From Streptomyces sp. MP131-18 (GTDB lineage: Bacteria > Actinomycetota > Actinomycetes > Streptomycetales > Streptomycetaceae), in assembly GCF_001984575.1 (NCBI RefSeq), contig NZ_LZNS01000001.1:579371-623824 (forward strand): 44,454 nt of DNA, written 5' to 3'. A program made the translations under genes and the position numbers. Under the pieces are notes generated by a model. That model was not told the DNA's origin and searched no databases. It saw only the letters and a list, made by a program, of their open reading frames with translations. This document shows positions 35,817-43,475 of this stretch, in pieces (positions within the stretch are counted from its first letter, which is position 1; each line of letters opens with the position of its first letter).

Positions 35817-36408
35817 TCAGACCGCCTTTTTCTCGGCGGCGTCCCGCCGCCAGGCCACTCCGAGCGGTGCCGCGGACAGCAGCAGGAGCAGTACCGTGAC
35901 GGGCAGCGGCCAGGCGGGCACGTCGGCCGTCTGGTTCGTGCGCCACTGGAGTCCGCACAGCGGCAGCAGCGCGGCCCCGAGGCCGGCGTTGAACAGCAGC
36001 AGGCTTCTTGGCGGTGCGGCGGGCGGAGGCCGCGGTGGCGGGGCGGTTGTGGGAGACCGCGGCGGCCCTGGCCCAGGGGTCGGCGGGCTCGGGCATCTCG
36101 TCCAGCGGGGTGCTGCGGGCGGCCCACGCGGCGCAGGCGGCCAGGAGCAAGGTGACCCCGGCGTACAGGTAGACGGGGACGAAGGCACTCAGGACGGTCT
36201 TGTCCGTCCAGGCGTCGACGCCGCCCGGGCCTATGTGCCGGGGCAGCCGGTCGGGCAGGCCCGGATAGCGCACCGCGCCCCAGGCGGTCATGGCGGCGAG
36301 CAGCAGCAGGCTCGGGACCAGCCAGGCCCACGGCGGCCTTCTGCGCCGGCTTCCGGATGGGGCGGCCACGTCCTGCTCCGTCCTCCTCGTCCTGCGGTCG
36401 TCCGCCAC
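35817..36408 (-). pseudogene. DUF1648-type membrane protein gene with a single-base frameshift
   Basis: From GTG 36408 the frame encodes a basic N-terminus, a membrane helix (WLVPSLLLLAAMTAWG), the DUF1648-like YPGLPDRLPRHIGPGG segment, a second helix and a Ser/Ala/Arg linker up to SARRTAK. The continuation (SLLLFNAGLGAALLPLCGL, then a fourth helix ending AEKKAV, stop at 35817) is in another frame. Removing one base in the TTCTT run at about 36005-36009 would restore a four-helix protein of about 196 residues. No function is known for the family beyond membrane location. The fault is either a recent mutation or a base-calling error. Confidence 0.7.
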
Positions 36409-36413
36409 CGAGC

Positions 36414-36636
36414 CTAGGTGTATTGCCGGCGGGTTGTTGACGCGGCTGATGGGTGGCTTGCCTCCGAGTGCGGTGTGGCAGCGATGGTGGTTGCAGGTGT
36501 GGAGGCAGTCGTCCAGGGCGGCGGTTCGTTCGGTCTTGGTGATGCAGGGGCGGATGTAGGCCCATTCCTCCAGGGGGGCGGTTCATCCGCTCGGCTTCCC
36601 GTTCGTCTGCGGGCGGTAGGCGTGGGCCGGGCCGGT
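36414..36636 (-). mobile_element. IS481-family transposase remnant (3' end only)
   Basis: On the minus strand the C-terminal part of a DDE transposase is readable: HAYRPQTNGK, then AERMNR (containing the catalytic Glu), EEWAYIRPCITKTERTAALD, and LHTCNHHRCHTALGGKPPISRVNN, ending QYT and a stop. Frame changes fall after NGK, after MNR and near the end. The rest of the element, including the other two acidic residues and the left inverted repeat, is absent. It begins two bases after the stop of the kinase gene. In one frame the remnant runs without a stop into the DUF1648 gene. Confidence 0.8.
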
Positions 36637-36637
36637 A

Positions 36638-39600
36638 TCAGGGATCGGGGCGGCCGTGGTCGCCCGCGGCGAGGTGCCGTTGCAGCTCGATGTGCCGCAG
36701 CTGGTACACCGCGCCGGACTGCCGCAGCACGCCGCGGCGTTCGTGCGCGTCCGCGAGGAACGCCATCAGCCTGCGGGGCAGCCGGTGGCACAGCGCGAGG
36801 TGGATGCGGGTGATGGTGAACGGCCCGCAGGCCGTCTGCTGCCAGGCGACGGCCAGCCCGACGACGGCGCCCAGCAGGGCCCCGGTGAAGAGACCGCCGA
36901 CCAAGCCGGGCAGCGTCGGGGCCAGTTCGAGGTCCTGCCAGCGCACCTCGCCCGTCGTGGCGGGGGCCAGGCGGATGGAGTTGGAGCACCAGAAGACGAG
37001 GCCGAGGGCCAGGCCGATGACCCCGGCGGTCACACAGCCGAGCCGGCGGAACGTGCGCCGGTCGCGGGCCAGAAGCGCCGCGGGGGCGGGGGCGAGGGTC
37101 AGGTCGGCCGTGGCGCCCCTGATGCCGTACATGATGGCGCAGCCCAGGCAGTTGGCGGTGAGGGCGCCGGTGGCGTGAATGGTGCCGAAGTGGCTGGCGA
37201 GGGTCACGCCCGCGACGTCCGCGGCGAGACCGTGCGAGATCCCGTACTCGCTGAAGCCGATCAGCCAGGTCGGGAGGGTGACGGCGAGGCCGCCGCCGAG
37301 CCCGATCCACAGCCCGGCCCAGTCCCAGGACCACCGCAGGTCCGCCGCCGGCGGCACCTCCTCGGGGCCGGGCCCGTGCCCCACGGCCAGGCCGCCGATG
37401 AGCGCGAAGACGCAGGCCAGACCGACCGCCATGGCCGGCATGCCCTGCGCGCAGCCGTAACAGCCCCCGATCCCCGCGCCGAGCAGGGCCGCGCCGCGGC
37501 TCCACGGGCGGCGCCCAGCTGCCCGGGGCCGTTCCCCGCCGGCCCGCCGGGCCGCGAGACCCGCGGTCAGCTCGCCGCCGAGGCCGCCGACGAACCCGTA
37601 GACCAGACCGGCGGTGAGAACCTGGCAGGTCCAGGCGCCGAGCGGATCGCCGTGGCCGATCACGACGCCCGCCGCGCCGATCGAGGCGCCGATCAGGCCG
37701 CCCCCTATCCGGCCGGTGACCCCGCCGACGAGCCCCGCGAAGAGCCCGTCGAGGGACGCCTGCGACCACGTCAGTCCCCCGTCGCCGTGCCGGTCGCCCC
37801 AGAACGGGCCGTACGCGCTGACCTGCATGGTCAGCCAGGTCACCGCGGTCTCCAGGGCGCCGGCCAGCACGCCGAGCAGCACGGGCAGGAGCCAGCGCGG
37901 AACGGCCCGGCGCAACTGCCACCAGGCCAGGTCGGTGGCCCCGGCCCGCACGCGCTCCGCGTGCCGGGCGAGCCAGCGGAGGGTGCGGCCCGCCTCGGCC
38001 GCGGACCAGTGGGAGGGCGCCGCGGGGTGTCTGCGGTAGGCGGCGGGGACGAACGCCTCGAAGAGGTGGGCCTCCACGGCCGCGCGGCTGCTCAGGGCCG
38101 GGTTTTCGAGCAGCTCGGCCGGGGAGCGGGCGGCGTCGAGCGGCTCGCCCGTTCTGGGGTTGTAGATGGTCCTGGCGAGGAAGATCATCAGGGGGGTGCT
38201 CAGGGCTTCGGCGACCGGCCCGCCCTGCTTCAGGCTGTGCACCACGGAGTCCCAGCGGGCCGCGGTCGGCGTGCCCGTTCCCCCGGCGTCCCGCAGCAGG
38301 TAGGAGGAAATCTCCTGCGGGTCGAGGGGCAGCAGCTCGATGCCGGCCGCGCCGACCAGCTTGTGCGGCAGCCCGGCGGCGGGCCGGACGGCCTCGCTGT
38401 ACTCCCTGGTCCTGCTGGAGAGGATGACGCTTTGGCCCTGCGGCACCGCGCGGTTGATCTGGTCGAGGGCCGCGCCCCTGGCCTGGGCGGGCAGCTCGTC
38501 GAACCCGTCCAGCAGGGGCAGCACGAGCCGGTGCATGAGCAGGGCCCGCGCGCGGCTGATGCCGCCGAGGGCGGCGCCCCCGGTGGCGGCCAGCTCCTTG
38601 AAGTCCTGCGTCAGCCGGTGGGTCAGCCAGGATTCCAGGTCGAGTTCGGCCGGGTCCCAGGAGGAGAGGGTGAACAGCACCGGCACGGCGGCGCCCCGGT
38701 GGCGGTGCTCGATCAGGTCGAGCAGCAGCCGGACCAGCAGCATCGTCTTGCCCGAGCCCGGCGCGCCCAGAACGACGAGACGGCGGGTGGGCACCCGTTC
38801 CCTGAAGACATGGAGGATCTGCCCGCCGCTGCCCGCGAGGTCGCCAGGACCCGAGGCGCAGCCGGAGTCCGCGGTCCCGGAGCCGGGGCCCCAGTCGTCG
38901 GCCAGCCGCCGCAGCCAGTCCCATTCCTCGACGAGCCGCTCGGGCGCGGGCCGCCAGGCAACGGTGAGCGGCCGCGGGTCGTTGAGCCCCCGCACGCCGG
39001 CCTCGGTCTCCCACTGGCGCCGCACGGCGACCGCGAGCTGGTCGGCGAGGGCCGCGAGGCCCGGCTCCGTGGCGGGCGGGGGGCGGCGCGGCAGCGGGAA
39101 CGCGCGGGCGGCGGCGCGCCGTTCGCCGGTGCGGCGCGGCTCGGGCACGCGGCCCGCGCCGGCCGCGACGGCGCTGCGCAGCACCTCGGGCAGGGCGGGC
39201 CGGTGGCGCGGGTCCTTGGCCAGGCAGGCCGCGACCAGCGGGCGCAGCACCTCGGGCACGGCGTGGACGTCCGGCTCACGGTGCACGACGGCGTAGGCGG
39301 CGGCGATCGGCTCGGCGCCCGCAGCATCACGGTCCTCGAAAGGGCTGCGGCCGAGGAACGCGAAGGCGAGGACCGAGCCGAGGGCGAACACGTCGGTGGC
39401 GCGTCCGACATGGTGCGGCCCGTCGAGCTGCTCCGGGGCCATGAACGCGGGCGTGCCCATCACGCTGCCGGTGCGCGTGAGGTGGCGGCCGGCGCCGACG
39501 GGGCGGGAGATGCCGAAGTCGATGACGCGGATGCCGTCGTCGGCGAGGAGGATGTTGCCCGGTTTGAGGTCACGGTGCACGATGCCCTGGCGGTGGATGT

Positions 39601-39979
39601 CGCTCAGCGCCTCCGCGAGCTGAGCGGCCAGCCGCACGGCCTCCGGCAGGGGTAACGGGCCGTCCCGGCGCACCCGTTCCGCCAGGGAGTCGCCGGGCAC
39701 GTACTGGGTCGCCAGCCATGGCGGGCTGCCCTCGGTGTCGGCGTCGACGACGGAGGCGGTGAACGCGCCGCTCACCATGCGCACGGCCGCGACTTCGCGC
39801 CGGAAACGGTCCCGGAATTCCGCGTCCTCCGCATATTCGGGCCGGATCACCTTGAGGGCGACGCGCCGCCCCGTGGCGCTTCGCGCCAGATAAACGACCC
39901 CCATCCCGCCGGCGCCGAGGCGCCGTTCCAGCGCATACCCGCCCAGCCGTCCAGCCGCAGATGGTCCGGACTCGGCCAT
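36638..39979 (-). CDS. Ser/Thr protein kinase-NACHT ATPase-multi-transmembrane fusion
   Basis: 1113 residues from ATG 39979. Hanks-type kinase (about 15-275): glycine loop LGAGGMGVV, Lys43, HRDLKPGN with Asp137, DFG 154-156 and GTPAFMAPEQ, all intact, so it should be active. After a Pro/Arg-rich linker comes a NACHT-like NTPase (about 395-680): GAPGSGKT with Lys411, LVLPLLDGFDELP near 485-497, and ILSSRTREY near 520. From about 690 to 1065 there are roughly ten glycine-rich hydrophobic segments, then a short basic tail (LCHRLPRRLMAFLADAHERRG). Kinase plus NACHT plus membrane domain implies a membrane-bound switch that phosphorylates targets when its NTPase senses a signal. Bacterial NACHT proteins include anti-phage sensors. 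It follows the MFS gene after 250 bp, and an IS481 remnant abuts its 3' end. Confidence 0.88.
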   Translation of the reverse strand: MAESGPSAAGRLGGYALERRLGAGGMGVVYLARSATGRRVALKVIRPEYAEDAEFRDRFRREVAAVRMVSGAFTASVVDADTEGSPPWLATQYVPGDSLAERVRRDGPLPLPEAVRLAAQLAEALSDIHRQGIVHRDLKPGNILLADDGIRVIDFGISRPVGAGRHLTRTGSVMGTPAFMAPEQLDGPHHVGRATDVFALGSVLAFAFLGRSPFEDRDAAGAEPIAAAYAVVHREPDVHAVPEVLRPLVAACLAKDPRHRPALPEVLRSAVAAGAGRVPEPRRTGERRAAARAFPLPRRPPPATEPGLAALADQLAVAVRRQWETEAGVRGLNDPRPLTVAWRPAPERLVEEWDWLRRLADDWGPGSGTADSGCASGPGDLAGSGGQILHVFRERVPTRRLVVLGAPGSGKTMLLVRLLLDLIEHRHRGAAVPVLFTLSSWDPAELDLESWLTHRLTQDFKELAATGGAALGGISRARALLMHRLVLPLLDGFDELPAQARGAALDQINRAVPQGQSVILSSRTREYSEAVRPAAGLPHKLVGAAGIELLPLDPQEISSYLLRDAGGTGTPTAARWDSVVHSLKQGGPVAEALSTPLMIFLARTIYNPRTGEPLDAARSPAELLENPALSSRAAVEAHLFEAFVPAAYRRHPAAPSHWSAAEAGRTLRWLARHAERVRAGATDLAWWQLRRAVPRWLLPVLLGVLAGALETAVTWLTMQVSAYGPFWGDRHGDGGLTWSQASLDGLFAGLVGGVTGRIGGGLIGASIGAAGVVIGHGDPLGAWTCQVLTAGLVYGFVGGLGGELTAGLAARRAGGERPRAAGRRPWSRGAALLGAGIGGCYGCAQGMPAMAVGLACVFALIGGLAVGHGPGPEEVPPAADLRWSWDWAGLWIGLGGGLAVTLPTWLIGFSEYGISHGLAADVAGVTLASHFGTIHATGALTANCLGCAIMYGIRGATADLTLAPAPAALLARDRRTFRRLGCVTAGVIGLALGLVFWCSNSIRLAPATTGEVRWQDLELAPTLPGLVGGLFTGALLGAVVGLAVAWQQTACGPFTITRIHLALCHRLPRRLMAFLADAHERRGVLRQSGAVYQLRHIELQRHLAAGDHGRPDP

Positions 39980-40186
39980 GCACCCCCCAACAGCACCGGT
40001 GCCGGCTGCGTGTCCCGGCCTTCAAGGACACCTTACCGGCGCCGTAAAGACCGTCTGCGCCTCCGCGGAATATCGAAAAGGAGCCCTTATCTCGAACAAA
40101 TTGACTTCACCCGAAAAGGCCGCAGACCGCGAAAAGCCGCGAAGGGCGCACGGTGAATTCCCCGCGGCGCGAGGCGCTCGGCGGAG

Positions 40187-40211
40187 GGCCGGCCGAGGGC
40201 TCCGGCCGGCC
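40187..40211 (-). terminator. Hairpin terminator after the MFS gene
   Basis: A perfect 9-bp stem, GGCCGGCCG with CGGCCGGCC around a 7-nt loop, 18 bp beyond the MFS stop. It separates MFS transcription from the kinase-NACHT promoter region (39980-40180, locally AT-richer). Confidence 0.6.
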
Positions 40212-40229
40212 GTCCGGACTCGATGGCTC

Positions 40230-41465
40230 TCACCCCGCCCGGTCCGGCCCCCGCTCTTCCGAACGGCCGGCAGCCGTCGGCTCGGGGCCGGGATCGAGGG
40301 CACGGCGAAGCAGTGTTCCCACGACGAAGAGGGCGGCGAGCCAGCAGGCCCCGAGCGCGAGCGTCGGCCGATGCCCCAGGCTCCCCGCCACGGCCCCGCT
40401 CACCGCGTTGCCCACCGCGTCACCCAGCAGCCAGACACTGACCATCAGGGTGTAGGCCCTGGTGAGCGCCGACCGGGGAGCCAGCGTGTCCAGCAGCGCA
40501 GAGGAAGCGATCGCCGACGGGCCACCGCACAGGCCCACCAGGAACAGCGCGGGGAACAGCAGCGCGAGGCTGTTAGCGGCCCACGCCGCCAGACCGACCG
40601 CCAGGGCGGAACCCGCCAGGGCCACGAGCATCAGCCGAGCATGTGACCAGCGCCATGAGACCGCTCCGAAGGCCAGTCCCGCGATGATCTGGCCGGCGGA
40701 GGACGTCGCGATGAGCATTCCGCTGTCGGCAGCGCTGCCCAGACAGAGGGCGGCGGCCGGCACCGCGACGGCGACGGCACCGGCCGAGACGCCCGCGCCC
40801 GCCATGAGCAACAGCAGCACGGCGAGGCCCTTGCCCGTGCGGGCTCCACCCCGGCTGACCGAGCCGCGCAGAGGCCGCCACGTCCGCGACGCTCGCGTGC
40901 CCGCGAAGAGCAACGCCGCGCCGCAGGCCAGGAACCCGCCGGCCAGCACGGCCTCCCCGGGTCCGGCCGCCACCAGCAGCAGCGACGTCAGCAACGGCCC
41001 GGTCAGCACCGCCAGTTGGAACAGCACCGCCAGCAGTGCGTATCCGGCCGTCCTGGCTTCGCCTTCCCTGACCAGCTCGGCCAGCAGCACCCGCATACTG
41101 CCGGTCGTCGCGGGAATGCCGGCCCCCATCCCGGCGCCGGCCACGACGACAAAACCCCGCCAGTCCACCAGCGGCGCGGCGGTGACCAGGAAGATGCCAA
41201 GGACCGCGCAGGCCACCCCCGCTGCCGCAACGACCTTCGGCTGTCCGTGACGGTCGATCAGCCGCCCCTGCGCGCTCAGGCCGACGGCGTTCCCCAGGCC
41301 GAACGCGGCCGTTGCCAGCCCGCCGAAGGCGAGCGAACCGGTCCGCTCGTGCGCGTACAGCAACAGGCTCAGACCCAGCATGCCCAGGGGGAGCGCACCG
41401 ATCACGGTGGCCAGCAGCGGGACGCGCAGGCCGGGAGTCCTCAGGACGTCGACGTAGCCCTGCAT
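40230..41465 (-). CDS. Major facilitator superfamily transporter
   Basis: 411 residues from ATG 41465 (MQGYVDVLRTPGLRVPLL), with AAAGG upstream; two ATGs slightly upstream are less well placed. Twelve hydrophobic segments are visible, with the MFS loop motif GRLIDRHGQPKVV near 66-78 after helix 2 and a long central loop near 190-205. It ends in a charged tail rich in Glu/Arg/Gly. Such exporters move small molecules or drugs by proton antiport. The gene lies 121 bp downstream of a siderophore-uptake ABC operon on the same strand. It could export the cognate siderophore, but this is only inferred from position. Confidence 0.88.
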   Translation of the reverse strand: MQGYVDVLRTPGLRVPLLATVIGALPLGMLGLSLLLYAHERTGSLAFGGLATAAFGLGNAVGLSAQGRLIDRHGQPKVVAAAGVACAVLGIFLVTAAPLVDWRGFVVVAGAGMGAGIPATTGSMRVLLAELVREGEARTAGYALLAVLFQLAVLTGPLLTSLLLVAAGPGEAVLAGGFLACGAALLFAGTRASRTWRPLRGSVSRGGARTGKGLAVLLLLMAGAGVSAGAVAVAVPAAALCLGSAADSGMLIATSSAGQIIAGLAFGAVSWRWSHARLMLVALAGSALAVGLAAWAANSLALLFPALFLVGLCGGPSAIASSALLDTLAPRSALTRAYTLMVSVWLLGDAVGNAVSGAVAGSLGHRPTLALGACWLAALFVVGTLLRRALDPGPEPTAAGRSEERGPDRAG

Positions 41466-41519
41466 GGCGACATGCCTTTCGAGCATGCCCACCCACCCGG
41501 GAGCCGGACTCCCAACCGC

Positions 41520-41541
41520 CCGCCGTCGTGCACGACGGCGG
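41520..41541. terminator. 22-bp perfect palindrome between ABC and MFS genes
   Basis: Each 11-bp half (CCGCCGTCGTG and its complement) meets with no loop. It begins 45 bp after the ABC gene stop and lies 55 bp upstream of the MFS start, so it may be the terminator of the iron operon or an operator for the MFS gene. Confidence 0.5.
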
Positions 41542-41586
41542 CTGACACCGCACAGACTACGGCCGGCGGGGCAGCGGCCTCAACCG

Positions 41587-42408
41587 TCACCGAGCCGTGG
41601 GCGCCGGGTGGCGGGCGTGGGGCACGACCATGGGGGTCAGGGTCCTGGGGTCGGGCACGATGTCGCAGGCGAGGCCGAAGACGTCCCGCACCAGCTGCGG
41701 GGTCATGACCTCGGACGGCGGGCCCTGCGCGACGACGCGCCCCGCGTTCATCACGACCAGGTGGGTGGCGAAGCGCGCCGCCTGGTTGAGGTCGTGGAGC
41801 ACGGCGACGACCGTCCTGCCCTCGCGGTGCAACTCGCCGCACAGCTCCAGCAGTTCATACTGGTGGGCGATGTCGAGGAACGTGGTCGGCTCGTCGAGGA
41901 GGAGCAGTCCTGTCTGCTGGGCGAGCACCATCGCGATCCACGCCCGCTGGCGCTGGCCGCCGGAGAGCTGCGCCGCCCGGGCATCGGCGAGACCGGCGAG
42001 ACCGGTGCGCTCCAGGGCCAGGGCAATGGCGGTGTCGTCGTCGGGCGACCACTGGCGCAGCAGCGTGTGGTGCGGGTAGCGGCCGCGCCGGACGAGGCCG
42101 CGCACGGTGATGCCCTCCGGGGCGATGGGGCTCTGCGGCAGCAGGGCGAGCTGCCGGGCGACCTGCCTGCCGCGCAGCGCGTGGATGTCGGTGCCGTCCA
42201 GCAGGATCTGCCCGCCGACTGGCTTCAGGACCCGCGCGAACGCCTTGACCAGGGTGGACTTGCCGCAGCCGTTCGGCCCGATGATCATGGTGAGTTCGCC
42301 GGGCGGGATGTCGAGACTGAGGTCGCGCACGACGGGGTCGCCGCCGTAGGAGAGGGTGACGTCCCGTGCGGCCAGGCCGGTTCCGGGCGGCGGGGCTTCG
42401 GTGCTCAC
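41587..42408 (-). CDS. ABC transporter ATP-binding protein, iron-siderophore (FecE/FepC) type
   Basis: 273 residues from GTG 42408, which overlaps the upstream permease stop (GTGA) and has AAGGGAAG at good spacing; ATG 42426 is possible but has no ribosome site. Walker A GPNGCGKST, Q-loop LLPQSPIAPEG, signature LSGGQRQRAWIAMVLAQ, Walker B LLLLDEPTTFLDIAHQ and H-loop LHDLNQAARFATH are all present. RGRYPHH near 112 is characteristic of the FecE/FepC siderophore ATPases. It powers the two FecCD-type permeases encoded upstream. The substrate-binding lipoprotein is not in the window. Confidence 0.95.
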   Translation of the reverse strand: MSTEAPPPGTGLAARDVTLSYGGDPVVRDLSLDIPPGELTMIIGPNGCGKSTLVKAFARVLKPVGGQILLDGTDIHALRGRQVARQLALLPQSPIAPEGITVRGLVRRGRYPHHTLLRQWSPDDDTAIALALERTGLAGLADARAAQLSGGQRQRAWIAMVLAQQTGLLLLDEPTTFLDIAHQYELLELCGELHREGRTVVAVLHDLNQAARFATHLVVMNAGRVVAQGPPSEVMTPQLVRDVFGLACDIVPDPRTLTPMVVPHARHPAPTAR

Positions 42409-43475
42409 AGTCTTCCCTTTCGCCATTCGCGCATCAGCAGGTAACCGAGATAGATGCCGCCGAGGGCCATGGTGTAGATGCCGACGGGGAGATTGTCGGA
42501 GAAGGGCAGTTGCTGTGCGGCGAGGTCGGCGAGCACCAGCAGCAGCGCGCCGATCAGCGCCGACAGGGTGAGGTGGGCGCCCGAACCGCCGGTCAGGCGC
42601 CGGGCGATCTGCGGTGCGGTGAGGGCGATGAACGCGACGGGCCCCGCCACGCTGACGGCGCCGGCGGACAGCACGATCGACAGCACCACCGCCAGGGCGC
42701 GGGTGCGCTGGGGCTCCGCGCCCAGGGCCGCGGCCAGTTCGTCGCCCATCTCCGCGATGTGGAGGCGGCCCGCCAGCAGCGCGGCGAGCGGGGCCACGAC
42801 CAGCAGCACGACCCAGATGGTGGTGGCGTCGTCCCAGGACCTGGCGGCGAGGCTGCCGTTGAGGTAGGCGGTCAGGGCGGTCGCGCGGTCCCGTTCCACG
42901 GCGTAGACGACGTACTGGGTGAAGGCGGTCGCCATGGTGGCGACGCCGATGCCCGCGACGATGAGGCGGCCGGGGCTGCGGAAGCCGGTGCCCGTGGACA
43001 CGTACACCAGGGCCATGGCCAGGGCCGCGCCCGCGACGGCGCCCACGGGCACCGGCAGGGTGCCCGGCAGCATCAGGGCCGCCACGGCCGCGCCGGCCCC
43101 GGCGCCCGCGCCGAGTCCGATGACGTCGGGGCTGCCCAGCGGGTTGCGCGTCACCGACTGGAACAGCGCACCGGACAGGCCGAGGGCCGCCCCGGTGGCG
43201 ATGCCGACGACGAGGCGCGGGCCGCGGAGGCGTTCGAGGACGAACTCCTCCTTGCCGTCCGCCCCGCCGAACACCGCGCCCGCTACGTCGGCGAGCGGGA
43301 TGCCGAGCCGTCCCATGGAGAGGGTGGCGACGGCGGCCGCCAGGAGCAGCAGCAGCGTCAGCAGCCCGATGACGACGGCCCGCACGTTGACCGGGAGGGC
43401 CAGCGCGCGCCCGGCGGTGAGCAGGCGCGGCGGCGCCGCCTCGCGGGACACGTGCGGGGTGGGGGTCGTGGTCAC
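42405..43475 (-). CDS. FecCD-family siderophore ABC permease (second subunit)
   Basis: 356 residues from GTG 43475, four-base overlap (GTGA) with the upstream permease stop. A short cytoplasmic N-terminus is followed by about nine or ten membrane helices. FecCD marks: RGPRLVVGIATGAALGLSGALFQSVTRNPLGSPDVIGLGAGAG near 86-128, and VAGPVAFIALTAPQIARRLTG near 276, the coupling region that docks with the ATPase. It should form a heterodimer with the upstream permease to import ferric siderophore. The chain MTRNPLGSPD is longer-conserved here than in the partner. Confidence 0.93.
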   Translation of the reverse strand: MTTTPTPHVSREAAPPRLLTAGRALALPVNVRAVVIGLLTLLLLLAAAVATLSMGRLGIPLADVAGAVFGGADGKEEFVLERLRGPRLVVGIATGAALGLSGALFQSVTRNPLGSPDVIGLGAGAGAGAAVAALMLPGTLPVPVGAVAGAALAMALVYVSTGTGFRSPGRLIVAGIGVATMATAFTQYVVYAVERDRATALTAYLNGSLAARSWDDATTIWVVLLVVAPLAALLAGRLHIAEMGDELAAALGAEPQRTRALAVVLSIVLSAGAVSVAGPVAFIALTAPQIARRLTGGSGAHLTLSALIGALLLVLADLAAQQLPFSDNLPVGIYTMALGGIYLGYLLMREWRKGRL

